From Panacagrimonas sp965216805 (GTDB taxonomy: Bacteria > Pseudomonadota > Gammaproteobacteria > Nevskiales > Nevskiaceae), in assembly GCF_965216805.1 (NCBI RefSeq), contig NZ_CBDCGN010000003.1, positions 372,001 to 436,000 on the forward strand: DNA of 64,000 bases. The letters run 5' to 3'. A program made the position numbers and the translations under genes. Of this stretch, positions 16,924-26,036 are shown one piece after another; the stretch's first letter is position 1; each line of letters opens with the position of its first letter. The notes below the pieces were generated by a model, which searched no databases, was not told the origin of the DNA, and was given only the letters and a program-made list of their open reading frames with translations.

Positions 16924-17925
16924 TCAGCCCGTAGCCCCGCTGGCGGTGGCGGCGGTGACCATCACCGAGCGCACCAGCACCGCGTTGTAGGTCGCGAATG
17001 CCATCAGCAGCAGTGCCCCCTCGGCGCGATTGATGCGCCCCTGACCACGGAAGCCGTAGGCCATCACCAGCAGCACCACGTTCAGCGCCATGAGCACCGG
17101 CCAGTCACGCCACATCAGTTCGGGCGGCAGCGCGTCCATGGGCGCGATGCTGCCGGCGATGCCTACCACCGCGAGCAGGTTGAACATGTTGGAGCCGACG
17201 ACGTTGCCCAGCGCGATGTCGTGTTCCTGCTTGCGTACTGCCAGGATGCTCGCCGCCAGCTCCGGCAGCGAGGTGCCGATGGCGACGATCGTCAGGCCGA
17301 TGACCAGGTCGCTCACGCCCAGAGTCTCGGCGACGCCGACGGCCCCCCAGACCAGCAGGCGCGAGCTGGCGATCAGCAACAACAGGCCGACCACCAGCCA
17401 GAAGATCGCGCGTGCCAGCGGCATGCGCGGCACGGCAAGTTCGGCATCCATCTCGTCAGCCAAGGCGTCGGCGCGACCGCGCAGCGCGGTGTGGATCGAC
17501 CAGCCGACCACGCCGACAAAACCCGCCAGCAGCGCGACAGACTCGACCCGCGTCAACGCCCCGTCCAGGAACAGCCAGCCGGCGAACAGGCCGATGACCA
17601 GCAACAGCGGTAGCTCCCGCCGCACGATCTCGGAGCGCACCGCGATCGGCGCGAGCATCGCGGTGACACCCAGCACCAGACCCACATTGACGATGTTCGA
17701 ACCCAGCGCGTTGCCCAGCGCCAGGCCCGGATTGCCGTCGAGCGCTGCCATGGCCGAGACCACCATCTCCGGCGACGAGGTCCCGAAGCCCACGATCACC
17801 ATCCCCACCAGCAGGGAGGGCATGCCGGCGTGTCGCGAGGCGGCGGCGGCACCCTCGACGAAACGGTCGGCGCTCCAGACCAGCAGAACCAGTCCGGCGA
17901 GGATGGCGGCAATCTCGGGCAGCAT
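16924..17925 (-). CDS. Calcium/sodium antiporter (CaCA family, YrbG-like)
   Basis: An inner-membrane cation/Ca exchanger of 333 residues with about ten hydrophobic segments. Both alpha-repeats of the family are present: GFGTSSPEMVVSAMAA followed by ALGNALGSNIVNVG in the first half, and AIGTSLPELAASILA followed by ALGNVVGSNMFN in the second. The conserved Glu and Asn of each repeat are intact. I start at ATG 17925 (MLPEIAAILAG), because the upstream reading frame passes through an AATCC-rich repeat region and is not protein-like. Confidence 0.93.
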   Translation of the reverse strand: MLPEIAAILAGLVLLVWSADRFVEGAAAASRHAGMPSLLVGMVIVGFGTSSPEMVVSAMAALDGNPGLALGNALGSNIVNVGLVLGVTAMLAPIAVRSEIVRRELPLLLVIGLFAGWLFLDGALTRVESVALLAGFVGVVGWSIHTALRGRADALADEMDAELAVPRMPLARAIFWLVVGLLLLIASSRLLVWGAVGVAETLGVSDLVIGLTIVAIGTSLPELAASILAVRKQEHDIALGNVVGSNMFNLLAVVGIAGSIAPMDALPPELMWRDWPVLMALNVVLLVMAYGFRGQGRINRAEGALLLMAFATYNAVLVRSVMVTAATASGATG

Positions 17926-18231
17926 GTCGGGCGAGGAAAAAGGATTCGGGCGCGTAGGATGCCCGGTCCCGGAGGTTCCCGGGTGGCGGATTGGGGCCGG
18001 CCGGGCACGGCAATCAAGGGCGCCTGCGTTGATTCCAGCGGCGAATCCGGAATCCAGTCGCAAGGCCTGGGAACGCTTCCGGAATCCGAGGCTTGACCAG
18101 ACCTCGGACCTGGATTCCGGATTCCGCTTCGCGGCCCCGATATGACGGATCGCGCCAAAGCACACTGGCCACCCTCAACGCCATTGCGGATCGCCGAAGA
18201 CCGACAACGACGTGAACAGGATGTCCGCGGG
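17926..18231. other. Gene-free 306-base stretch
   Basis: No convincing coding region. It contains an AATCCGGAATCC-type inverted repeat, listed separately. Open frames crossing it are simple translations of this repeat. Confidence 0.6.
18043..18124. repeat. Intergenic inverted repeat with AATCCGG words
   Basis: GAATCCGGAATCCAG (18043-18057) and its exact complement CTGGATTCCGGATTC (18110-18124) are separated by 52 bases. Further GGAATCC and GATTCC words lie between and around them. The style is like the short GATTCC-rich intergenic repeats common in Xanthomonadales genomes. A long stem-loop transcript is possible. Confidence 0.8.
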
Positions 18232-19083
18232 CTACTCGATTCCCCGACAGTCCGCATCCAGCCAGCGCTGCACGCGGCCGACGTCATCGAGCGCGGCGCT
18301 GTACACCGACAGGATCGCGGCGCGTTCGACGTCGACCAGGACTTCGCTGCGCAGGTGAGGGCTCCAGGGCACGCGCACCAGCAACAGCTTTTCGTTGACC
18401 CACAGCGCGCTCGCCGCGGCGGTGACGCCGTGCAGGCGCAGTTCGAGCAGTTGATCGCGCTCGTGGTCGATCAGCAGTTTCGCGATGCGAGGCGGGCGCT
18501 GGACCTGCGACGGATTCTCCAGCGTGAACGCGTAGGCACCGTTGGGTGAGCGCGGCCCCGTGATCGCCGCATCGGCACGCGGCACCGTTGCGAGCTGCAG
18601 CCGGGCCGCGATCTCGGCCGGTGCGGGTGACGGGCAGTCCAGCGCGTGACGCCGTTCGAGCAGCGCGGCGTGCACGGCGTCGGCGGCGACGTCGGTAAAG
18701 TCCTGTTCGGCGGGTCGGCTGCCGTCACACCACCCGCTGCGCACCTGTGTGCTGCCCGGCGCCAGCGTCCCGAAGATCCAGTAGCGCGCGCCCTGCTTCA
18801 GGTCCAGCCCGCAGGCAGCGCCGTCGACGGCGGTACGCAGGCTGTCGACACCGGCGCCATTCCTGTAATCGTGCAGCCGCGTGAACCGCGCGCGTCGATG
18901 GGTGCGGCCGTCGCCGTCCTCGACGATCTCGACGTGGTCGATGCGTACCTGCATCACCACGTCGGCGCGCTCGAAGTATTCAGCCAGCGACTGTGGCACG
19001 CAGCGGCAGGCCCAGACCGGCGCCGCGCACAGCGCCAGCAGCAGCGCGAGGATCACGCTCGAAGCGGCGCGCTCAGCAGCCAC
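18232..19083 (-). CDS. Exported protein with CxC N-terminus (NTR/TIMP-like)
   Basis: A 283-residue protein with a signal peptide (ASSVILALLLALCAAPVWA) followed directly by mature CRCVPQSLAEYFERADVV. This mature start resembles the Cys-x-Cys beginning of netrin-like/TIMP-type domains that cap bacterial secreted proteins. The rest is unrecognised and has a C-terminal beta-rich half. The start is GTG 19083, which overlaps the stop of the upstream gene by 11 bases; no ATG is available. The coupling implies shared expression with the 408-residue exported protein. Role unknown. Confidence 0.65.
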   Translation of the reverse strand: MAAERAASSVILALLLALCAAPVWACRCVPQSLAEYFERADVVMQVRIDHVEIVEDGDGRTHRRARFTRLHDYRNGAGVDSLRTAVDGAACGLDLKQGARYWIFGTLAPGSTQVRSGWCDGSRPAEQDFTDVAADAVHAALLERRHALDCPSPAPAEIAARLQLATVPRADAAITGPRSPNGAYAFTLENPSQVQRPPRIAKLLIDHERDQLLELRLHGVTAAASALWVNEKLLLVRVPWSPHLRSEVLVDVERAAILSVYSAALDDVGRVQRWLDADCRGIE

Positions 19084-20299
19084 GGCTGTAATACCCGGCG
19101 ACGAGTTCACCGCTGGCGGCGTAGGCCGGAATCCAGCCGCGATCGACCACGTTCGGCGTGCCGCCATTGCAGGGCGAATGCTCCAGGGTCTCGACGTGCA
19201 GCCACATACCGTCGCCGATGCTGCGCGCCTCGAGAATGTTGACCGCGTGCTCGTCGCTGGCATCGGGTGCGTGGCCTTCGACCAGGCGCGAGACCTGCCC
19301 GGTGCGCCGCCCACCCGCCGGCTGCGACCACAGGTGCCCGTCCCAGTGCGCGTTGAGGTAGGCCAGGCGATTCGGCAGCAGCCGTGCCAGCGGCAGGAAT
19401 TCGCCGGCGTCGGCGGCTCGCACCCAGCCGCGCGTCAGCGACTGTTCGCGCAGGCTGATTGCGTACCAGCCGGGACGTTGTTCGTAGACCACGGCCGCGG
19501 CGCCTTCGTAGGTGTATTCGCGATATTCGAAGTGCGCCAGTTCCGAAAGCCGCAGTGCCGGTTCGGCCTTGGGATCCGGTGCGGCGTACACGGCCAGCGG
19601 CTGCGGATCGTCGGCTGGAATCACGCCGCCGGTCTCGGGCGGACCGAAGATGTTCGGCAACAACAGCAGGCCGATCATCGACCGCGCGCCGGGACGTGCG
19701 GCCGGTGGTGGCGCCTCGACGCTGAAGCGCGAAGGATCATCCGGGTTCATCGCGGCCTCGGGATCACAGGGGCAGGCGCCGCGACAGATCGCCTGGTACT
19801 GATCGAACGCATTGCGTCCGTCGTGCGCCTGTTCGTGATAGCGCAGCGTGCCGCTGCGGGTGTCGAGGATGACGTCGCTGAACACCGCGCGGCCCCAGGC
19901 GATGCGCAGAAAGATCAAGCGCTCGTTGAGCCAGCGCGGCGCGATCGGCGCGCCGACGTCCTCGATCAGCAGGCTGCGGCGCGGAGCCCCCGGCGCGTCG
20001 ACGATCAATGCCGCACCCCAGGGGCCGGGTTGTGTGGTATCGGGATTGCGCGCCCACAATCGCGTGGCGCCGTCGGGCGAAGCCATCAGCTCGCCGGCCG
20101 GCGTCGCTGCGCGAGGCACCTCAATCAGATGCAGGCGGTTGGCAAACTCTGCCGAAGGCGGGCCGGCGTGAAACACGCGCGGGGCATCCCAGTAGGCCGG
20201 CGTGGTGTGGAAGTCCTGCGCGGCCCGGAGCGCGTTTCCTGCGGGAAGCGCGAGAACCGCCAAGACCGACGTCAGCAACAACCGGCGCGCGTATCTCAT
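19073..20299 (-). CDS. Exported hypothetical protein
   Basis: A 408-residue protein with an N-terminal signal peptide (MRYARRLLLTSVLAVLALPAGNALRA). The middle has a Cys-containing ICRGACPCD segment, a hydrophobic RSMIGLLLLPNIF stretch and Pro-rich linkers. The C-terminal part could be an SH3-like domain (GWYAISL ... GWVRAAD). I do not recognise a family. Start ATG 20299 is preferred over upstream alternatives because the signal peptide begins there. It overlaps the following GTG-start gene by 11 bases. Confidence 0.65.
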   Translation of the reverse strand: MRYARRLLLTSVLAVLALPAGNALRAAQDFHTTPAYWDAPRVFHAGPPSAEFANRLHLIEVPRAATPAGELMASPDGATRLWARNPDTTQPGPWGAALIVDAPGAPRRSLLIEDVGAPIAPRWLNERLIFLRIAWGRAVFSDVILDTRSGTLRYHEQAHDGRNAFDQYQAICRGACPCDPEAAMNPDDPSRFSVEAPPPAARPGARSMIGLLLLPNIFGPPETGGVIPADDPQPLAVYAAPDPKAEPALRLSELAHFEYREYTYEGAAAVVYEQRPGWYAISLREQSLTRGWVRAADAGEFLPLARLLPNRLAYLNAHWDGHLWSQPAGGRRTGQVSRLVEGHAPDASDEHAVNILEARSIGDGMWLHVETLEHSPCNGGTPNVVDRGWIPAYAASGELVAGYYSRGC

Positions 20300-20340
20300 G
20301 CGCACACCATGCTGCAGGCCCTGACTCGCGTGGGTTCGCA

Positions 20341-21051
20341 TCAGTTGGCCGCAGTCGTCAAGGTTTCGGCACCCACCCACGACCCGTCGATCACCAGACC
20401 CGTCAAGCCAGTGCCGGGCGACGCCCGCACCGGTCCCGGCCGGTGCTGCAGTTCGATCAGCGTCTCGGGCCGGGACCAAAGCCACTCCCTCCGCGCGCGC
20501 AGCGGCCCGACCGGCGCCACCGCCGCGACCGGGCCATGAAACGACAGTGAGAATGCACGCCCGGGCAGGTCCATCGCATCGAGCTCGAACAGCCCCAGCG
20601 CGCGCCACCATGTCCGCGCAGCATGGCCCGCGGTGACGCGCAGGCTGACGTGCGCCAGCCTCGCCGACTCGAAGGCATGCTCGCCATTCGGCTCCGCGTG
20701 CCCTTCCCATCGCCGCTGCAGCAGTTCGATCTGCAATCCCGCGGGATCGCGCAGATGACACAGATAGCCGATGCCCGCCAGCGACCACGGCGATGACACC
20801 TCGACGCCCGCGCGGCGCACCTGCGCCACGGCGGCGTCCAGATCTGCCACCGTCACCCCGATCTTCCAGTACAGGTCGGCGTCGTCCGCGACGTGTGGTC
20901 CCGGCGCGTCATCCGCGAAGACCAGTTCGGTCTCGCCATAGCCGAAGCGCAGCGCGCCCAGCGTCCGCATCCCCAGCGCTTCCACGTAGGTGCGCGACAG
21001 CGAACCCGCGACATTGGCCGGCACGCGAAAATGCACCGCTTCTACCGTCAT
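20341..21051 (-). CDS. VOC (glyoxalase/bleomycin resistance) superfamily protein
   Basis: A 236-residue protein with two vicinal-oxygen-chelate modules: residues 1-105 (MTVEAVHFRVPAN ... RDPAGLQIELLQR) and a second, weaker one from about 120 on (LAHVSLRVTAG). The DPAGLQIELL motif carries a typical metal-ligand Glu. Members range from dioxygenases to glyoxalases; the substrate cannot be told. The start is ATG 21051; GTG 21072 would add seven residues. It lies 41 bases upstream of the exported-protein pair. Confidence 0.75.
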   Translation of the reverse strand: MTVEAVHFRVPANVAGSLSRTYVEALGMRTLGALRFGYGETELVFADDAPGPHVADDADLYWKIGVTVADLDAAVAQVRRAGVEVSSPWSLAGIGYLCHLRDPAGLQIELLQRRWEGHAEPNGEHAFESARLAHVSLRVTAGHAARTWWRALGLFELDAMDLPGRAFSLSFHGPVAAVAPVGPLRARREWLWSRPETLIELQHRPGPVRASPGTGLTGLVIDGSWVGAETLTTAAN

Positions 21052-21147
21052 TGGCGTGTCACCGCCCGACACCCTGGTGATCGGCCCGCCGGTTCATGGC
21101 AAGCCCGTGTGGCCGTTGCGCGGAACCGGTGCGGCGGCCAGAAAGCT

Positions 21148-21612
21148 TCATGGGGCAGGCTCTTCGGCGGTGATGTCGGTCGGCGAGTGCGGCGGCTCGC
21201 CCGGTGCTGTCACCGCGCCACTGTGCTGGGCGCGCTTGCGGTCGTAACGCGCGCGCATGGCTGCGGCGGCGGTGAATGAATCCTGCTCCCAGCGCTGGCG
21301 ATCCGCGTCGCTCAAAGTCTGGCCGCAGACGTTGTCGGGCAGGCAGTAGCTGCGGTCCTCGAACGGATCATCGAAGGCGTAGCAAGCCTGACCCTGGGGG
21401 CAGGACCCCGGCTCGCAGCCCTCGCGGCCGGCACAGACGCCGGGCGTGACGCGGCTGCCGTCGGGGCAGTTCACCGCCCAGCGTGACAGGCACTTCGTCG
21501 AGCAGTCGTGGCTGGAGGTGAATCCGCTGCCAGTGATGCTGCAGGGCGAGCCGGCGGGCTTGCCGCAGGCGGCGAGCAGCAGCGCGCTCAGCATCACGGC
21601 GGCGATCTTCAT
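21148..21612 (-). CDS. Cysteine-rich lipoprotein
   Basis: A 154-residue predicted outer- or inner-membrane lipoprotein: signal MKIAAVMLSALLLAACGKP with lipobox LAAC. The mature part has ten further cysteines in the first 100 residues, spaced as in a disulfide-rich domain (CSITGS, DCSTKCL, NCPDGS, VCAGREGCEPGSCPQGQACY, YCLPDNVCG). The tail is Pro/Glu rich. ATG 21612 overlaps the stop of the VWA gene (ATGA), so the two are probably translated together. No family recognised. Confidence 0.75.
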   Translation of the reverse strand: MKIAAVMLSALLLAACGKPAGSPCSITGSGFTSSHDCSTKCLSRWAVNCPDGSRVTPGVCAGREGCEPGSCPQGQACYAFDDPFEDRSYCLPDNVCGQTLSDADRQRWEQDSFTAAAAMRARYDRKRAQHSGAVTAPGEPPHSPTDITAEEPAP

Positions 21613-23747
21613 GGCGTGATCTCCACCGGCGTGCGCGCCAGCACCTGGTGTTGCAGGCCGGTGACGTAGCGCAGCTCGTACTGGCCGGGTTCGGCGGTGC
21701 GGCGTGCGGGGATCTTGCCTTCGCCGTCGGCCTCGCGCGCCGGCTTGGCCGCAAACCCGTGGTTGACGGTGTAGCCCCACATCTTGCCGTCGGGGGCATC
21801 GGCCGGCGCAATCACCACGCGATCCCCTGCGAAGCCGGCGCCGCGATAGCGCACCGGAATCTCCTGCCCGGCCTTGATCGTCGCCGGCGCCTCGACGCGG
21901 GCGGTAGAGGCCTCGATGCGGATCGGTGTGCGCGCGATCACCTTGCGCCCCGGGTTGACCAGGTAGGCGATCTCGTAGTCGCCGGCAATGGCCGGTACGC
22001 GGATCTGCTCGCTGTCGGGCGCGGCGTTGGCACCGCGCTTGAGCGCCACATAGCTGTCGCGATTGAAGCCTTCCCCGGCAGGCACCACGCTGATCCAGTC
22101 GTCGTCCCAGCCGTCCGGCCCGGTCCAGGTCACGGAAATGGTGGCGCCGCCCTCGGCCGTCGCAGGACCCGACACGCTGGCGCTGACGTCCTCGACCCGC
22201 AGCGGCCGCGTGGCCTTGATCGCGTACTGCATGCCGGGATACGTGGTGTAGGCCGCGCCCATCACGTAGCGGATCTCATAGTCGCCCGCCTCGCCCGGCG
22301 TGGTGAGTTGCACCGGCGTGCCCGAGACCAGGCGCGCGCTGTAGCGCGCGTTGTCGAAGTCCCGCGTATCGCCGGCGGGCACGATGGTGACGAGATCGTG
22401 CTCGCTCAGCGGGCCGTCCCAGACGATGTCGATGGGGCTGGCGATGCTGGCGCGCTCCGGCGCCTGCAAGGTGAAATTCTGCGGCGTGATCTCGATGTCC
22501 TGGCGCGCCAGCACTACCTGCGGTTGGCGCAGGGTGTAGCGCAGTTCGTAGCGACCGGCGCGCGGCGGCATCTGCAGCGGCGCACGCTTGAGCGGTTCGG
22601 CGGCCGCCACCTTGCTCGGCGAGACGAAGAAGATCGCATCGTCCGGCGCGGCGTCGGGTTCGGTCACCAGCAGCATCGTGCTGAGGTCATCCGGGCCATG
22701 CCAGCCAACATTGATCACCGCGCCTTCATGGGCCGTGGCGGGGGCATCCAGCTTGACCGGCAGCGCGAGATCCACCGGGATCGTGAACACATGGGTCTTG
22801 CCGGCGGAGACCTGCACCTCGCGCTGGCCCTGCTTCGGATTGCCGTCTTTCCAGCCGTGCCAGGTGGCGCGCAGCCGGTAGCGGCCTTCGGGCAGCTCGG
22901 TTTCGACGACGCCGACGCCGCCGGCTTCGAAGCCCGTGAACGCGCCGTCCGCATCCGTCGGCGGTGCGGGATCTGCCGGCGTCATCGACCAGTCCAGCTT
23001 GGACTGGATCAGCGGTCCGCCGTCAAGGATGGTGGCTTTGAGCACCACCGTGGCCGGCGCGGCCGGCGGCGGCTCCGGCGGCGGCGTGCTGATCGCCACC
23101 GTGCTCAACGCGTCTGCGAGCTGCGCGGCATCGTCCGCGGCAAGGAACTGCCCGCCGGTCTCCGCGGCCAGACATTGCAGGCCCTTGCGTTGCTCGACGG
23201 TGACGTCGAAGCCGATCACGTGCACGGTGAAGTCCAGGCCGTTCTCTTCGAGCGTGCGGCCCAGCGCGCAAGGGTCGGCGTCGCAGGTCTCCTCACCGTC
23301 GGAGACCAGGATCACGGTTGCCGCCTGGCGCGTGTAGTCCAGCTTGTCAGCGGCATGCTGCACCGCGGCCGACAACGGCGTCATGCCGCGCGGCGTCAGG
23401 CTGCGGATCTGCCGGCGCAGCGCCTCGCGGTCGGTGCCGACCTCGGCCAGGGTTTCGATGTCCTTGCAGTCCGACTTGCGGCGATGGCCGTAGGCGACCA
23501 GGCCCAGACGTTGCTGCGCGGGAAGCTCGAAGGTCAGTGCCTCGACGACATCCTTGGCGATGACGATCTTGTTGACGCCGTCGATCTGGCCCCACATCGA
23601 GCCGGAAGCGTCGAGCACCAGCAGGCTGTCCTTGGGCGCACCTTCCGCCGCGGATACCGCTTGTGCCGCAAGTCCGGCCAGCGCGATGGCGGCAAGGGCG
23701 CCGCAGGCCCGTGACGCGAGACCAGGCCGATCCTTCAATACTTTCAT
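21609..23747 (-). CDS. Secreted von Willebrand factor A domain protein with repeated Ig-like domains
   Basis: A 712-residue exported protein. A signal peptide (about 1-34) precedes a VWA domain (about 40-210) with an intact MIDAS start DASGSM and LVSDGEETCDADPC. A Pro-rich hinge follows, and then several repeats of about 100 residues, each ending in the pattern GxYELRY ... VLARxPIxI (about residues 340-710). These resemble repeated Ig-like modules. It may bind a ligand or partner at the cell surface. The start is ATG 23747. It is coupled to the downstream Cys-rich lipoprotein by an ATGA overlap. Confidence 0.85.
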   Translation of the reverse strand: MKVLKDRPGLASRACGALAAIALAGLAAQAVSAAEGAPKDSLLVLDASGSMWGQIDGVNKIVIAKDVVEALTFELPAQQRLGLVAYGHRRKSDCKDIETLAEVGTDREALRRQIRSLTPRGMTPLSAAVQHAADKLDYTRQAATVILVSDGEETCDADPCALGRTLEENGLDFTVHVIGFDVTVEQRKGLQCLAAETGGQFLAADDAAQLADALSTVAISTPPPEPPPAAPATVVLKATILDGGPLIQSKLDWSMTPADPAPPTDADGAFTGFEAGGVGVVETELPEGRYRLRATWHGWKDGNPKQGQREVQVSAGKTHVFTIPVDLALPVKLDAPATAHEGAVINVGWHGPDDLSTMLLVTEPDAAPDDAIFFVSPSKVAAAEPLKRAPLQMPPRAGRYELRYTLRQPQVVLARQDIEITPQNFTLQAPERASIASPIDIVWDGPLSEHDLVTIVPAGDTRDFDNARYSARLVSGTPVQLTTPGEAGDYEIRYVMGAAYTTYPGMQYAIKATRPLRVEDVSASVSGPATAEGGATISVTWTGPDGWDDDWISVVPAGEGFNRDSYVALKRGANAAPDSEQIRVPAIAGDYEIAYLVNPGRKVIARTPIRIEASTARVEAPATIKAGQEIPVRYRGAGFAGDRVVIAPADAPDGKMWGYTVNHGFAAKPAREADGEGKIPARRTAEPGQYELRYVTGLQHQVLARTPVEITP

Positions 23748-23898
23748 CGCGCCGTGCACCGATTCGGGGTTTGGCAACGGGATACCACAGCGCGCTGTGA
23801 GCCGCTACCGCTGAATGAGGACACCGCACCTTCGGGCCGGGGCGCACTTCCGGCTGCGCAGCTTCATCGCCGTACCGATGCGAAGGATGACGTCGCGC

Positions 23899-25974
23899 TC
23901 AGCCCGGCAGGCAGGACAGGTCGGCCACCTCGCGGCACATCGTGTCCAGGCGCGCCAGCAGGGCCAGGCGATTGGCCCGCACCGCTTCGTCGTCGGCGTT
24001 GACCATCACGCCGTCGAAGAAGGCGTCCACCGGCTCGCGCAGACTGGCAAGATTCACCAACTGCTCGGTGTAGCGCCCGCTGCCGGCCAGCTGCGGTAGC
24101 GCATTCATCGCATCGAACAAGGCGGGTTCCGCGGCATGTTCGAAGCGTGCCGGATCGATCCCGCCGGTCACCGAGCCGGCCTGCTTGAGGATGTTGCGAA
24201 TGCGCTTGTTGGCGGCGGCCAGATTGGGTGCTGCCGCGTGCTGCACAAAGCCATGCACGGCCAGCACGCGGTGATGGACGTCCAGCGGCTGCGTGATCGC
24301 CAGCGCCCGCACCGACTCGAAGGTTTCGATCGCGATGGCGCGACCCTGCTGCGGCTGACCGACGACCCAGGCGCGCAGGCGCTCCATCACGAACTCGAGC
24401 AGCGTCTCGAGCACCGACGCGTCGCGCTGGCCGGCCGGTTGCAGCGACAGCGCGAAATGCAGAAGTTGGCGCAGGTCCAGCGCCAGTCCGCCTTCGATGC
24501 AGATGCGCAACACGCCCAGCGCGGCACGCCGCAGCGCGAAGGGATCCTTGCTCGCGGTCGGCTTCTGGCCGATGGCGAAGATACCGGCCAGGGTATCGAG
24601 CTTGTCCGCCAGCGCCACGATCTGCCCCGTGCGCGTGGACGGAATCGGCGTGCCCTGCTGGGTCGGCAGGTAGTGTTCGCGGATCGCCTGCGCGACTGCC
24701 TCTGATTCTCCCGAGCGTGCGGCGTAGTAACCGCCCATCAATCCCTGCAGTTCCGGAAACTCGTAGACCACCTTGGTGACCAGATCGGCCTTGCAGAGTT
24801 GTGCGGCGCGCGACACCGTCGTGACGTCCTCGCCCAGCACACCCGCAATTTCAGCGGCCAGCGCGGTGACGCGGCGCAGCTTGTCACCGGTGGAACCCAG
24901 GTCCTTCTGGAAGGTCACGCTGTCGAGCTTCTCGACGTAGGCCGGCAGCGGCTGCTTCAAGTCCTGCTCGTAGAAAAACAGTGCGTCGCTCAGCCGCGGT
25001 CGCACCACGCGCTCATTGCCCGAGATCACCTGCGTCACATCGCGCGAGGCGATGTTGGAGACGGTGATGAAGTGCTCGGTGAGTTGCGTCATCGCCACGT
25101 CGCGAAACACGGTGAAATAGCGCTGGTTGGTTTCCACCGTGGCCACGATGACTTCCGGCGGCAGTTCCAGAAAGCGCGATTCGAAGCGGCCGCTGATTGC
25201 GACCGGCAGCTCCACCAACGCGGTCACCTCGTCCAGCAGATCCTCGGTGATGCGCACGTGACCCTGAAGCTCGGCGGCGGCGGCTTCGATCTGGCGACGG
25301 ATCTCCGTCTTGCGTGCGCCCACGTCCGCCCACACCTGTGCCTCGCGCAAGGCGGGTTCGTACGCCGCGGGCGCGGGCAGCTCGATGGCCGCCGGTGCGT
25401 GAAAACGATGGCCATAGGTGACGCGGCCCGCGGTCAAACCAAAACGCTGCAGCGGCACCACGTCGGTTCCAAACAGACACAGCAGCCATTCCACCGGTCG
25501 CACGAAGGTTTCGCTGCCGGCACCCCAGCGCATGCGCTTGGGCACCAGTTCGTCCATCTGCTTGAGCGTCTCCTCGAATACTTCCGGCAGTAGCGCAACG
25601 GTGGCCCGGCCCGGCGCGGTGCGGGCGAAATACAGTTTGCCGTCCTTCTGCCCGAGGGCGTCGAAGTTGACGCCGCAGGATTTGGCGAAGCCCAGCGCAG
25701 CGGGCGTCGGCTGACCGTCCCGCAGCGCCGCGGACAGCGCCGGACCCAGGCGCTCCACCGTCTGCTCGGGCTGCTCCTCGGCCAACCCGGCAAGCCTGCA
25801 GGCGATGCGTCGCGGGGTGGCGTAGATAGACGCGCTGGCGGCGGCGAGGCCGCACTTGCCCAGCCCTTCGGCAAGGCCGCGCGACAGCGCGGTGGCCAGG
25901 GGCACGACGAATCGGGCAGGCAGGTCTTCGGTGCCGATCTCCAGCAGGAGATCTCGGGTCGGGCTGGCGGCCAT
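23899..25974 (-). CDS. glyS: Glycyl-tRNA synthetase beta subunit
   Basis: The tRNA-binding beta subunit of the tetrameric glycyl-tRNA synthetase, 691 residues. It starts with DLLLEIGTEDLPARFV and contains the HD-like segment VIVATVETNQRYF, KADLVTKVVYEFPELQG and DPFALRRAALG, and a C-terminal anticodon-binding helical domain (ALFDAMNALPQL, VDAFFDGVMVNADD). The start is ATG 25974. In most relatives glyQ lies immediately upstream; here 2.8 kb of other DNA separates them. Confidence 0.97.
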   Translation of the reverse strand: MAASPTRDLLLEIGTEDLPARFVVPLATALSRGLAEGLGKCGLAAASASIYATPRRIACRLAGLAEEQPEQTVERLGPALSAALRDGQPTPAALGFAKSCGVNFDALGQKDGKLYFARTAPGRATVALLPEVFEETLKQMDELVPKRMRWGAGSETFVRPVEWLLCLFGTDVVPLQRFGLTAGRVTYGHRFHAPAAIELPAPAAYEPALREAQVWADVGARKTEIRRQIEAAAAELQGHVRITEDLLDEVTALVELPVAISGRFESRFLELPPEVIVATVETNQRYFTVFRDVAMTQLTEHFITVSNIASRDVTQVISGNERVVRPRLSDALFFYEQDLKQPLPAYVEKLDSVTFQKDLGSTGDKLRRVTALAAEIAGVLGEDVTTVSRAAQLCKADLVTKVVYEFPELQGLMGGYYAARSGESEAVAQAIREHYLPTQQGTPIPSTRTGQIVALADKLDTLAGIFAIGQKPTASKDPFALRRAALGVLRICIEGGLALDLRQLLHFALSLQPAGQRDASVLETLLEFVMERLRAWVVGQPQQGRAIAIETFESVRALAITQPLDVHHRVLAVHGFVQHAAAPNLAAANKRIRNILKQAGSVTGGIDPARFEHAAEPALFDAMNALPQLAGSGRYTEQLVNLASLREPVDAFFDGVMVNADDEAVRANRLALLARLDTMCREVADLSCLPG

Positions 25975-26036
25975 GGTTCAGCAGTGGGCGTTTGGGATTC
26001 TTAGTCCGCCATTGTCGTTGAACGACTCGCCGGCCG

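Noticed and set aside
17926..18165. 80-residue N-terminal extension of the cation exchanger
   Set aside because: It is a translation of the AATCCGG repeat region; the family begins with the hydrophobic MLPEIAAIL segment.
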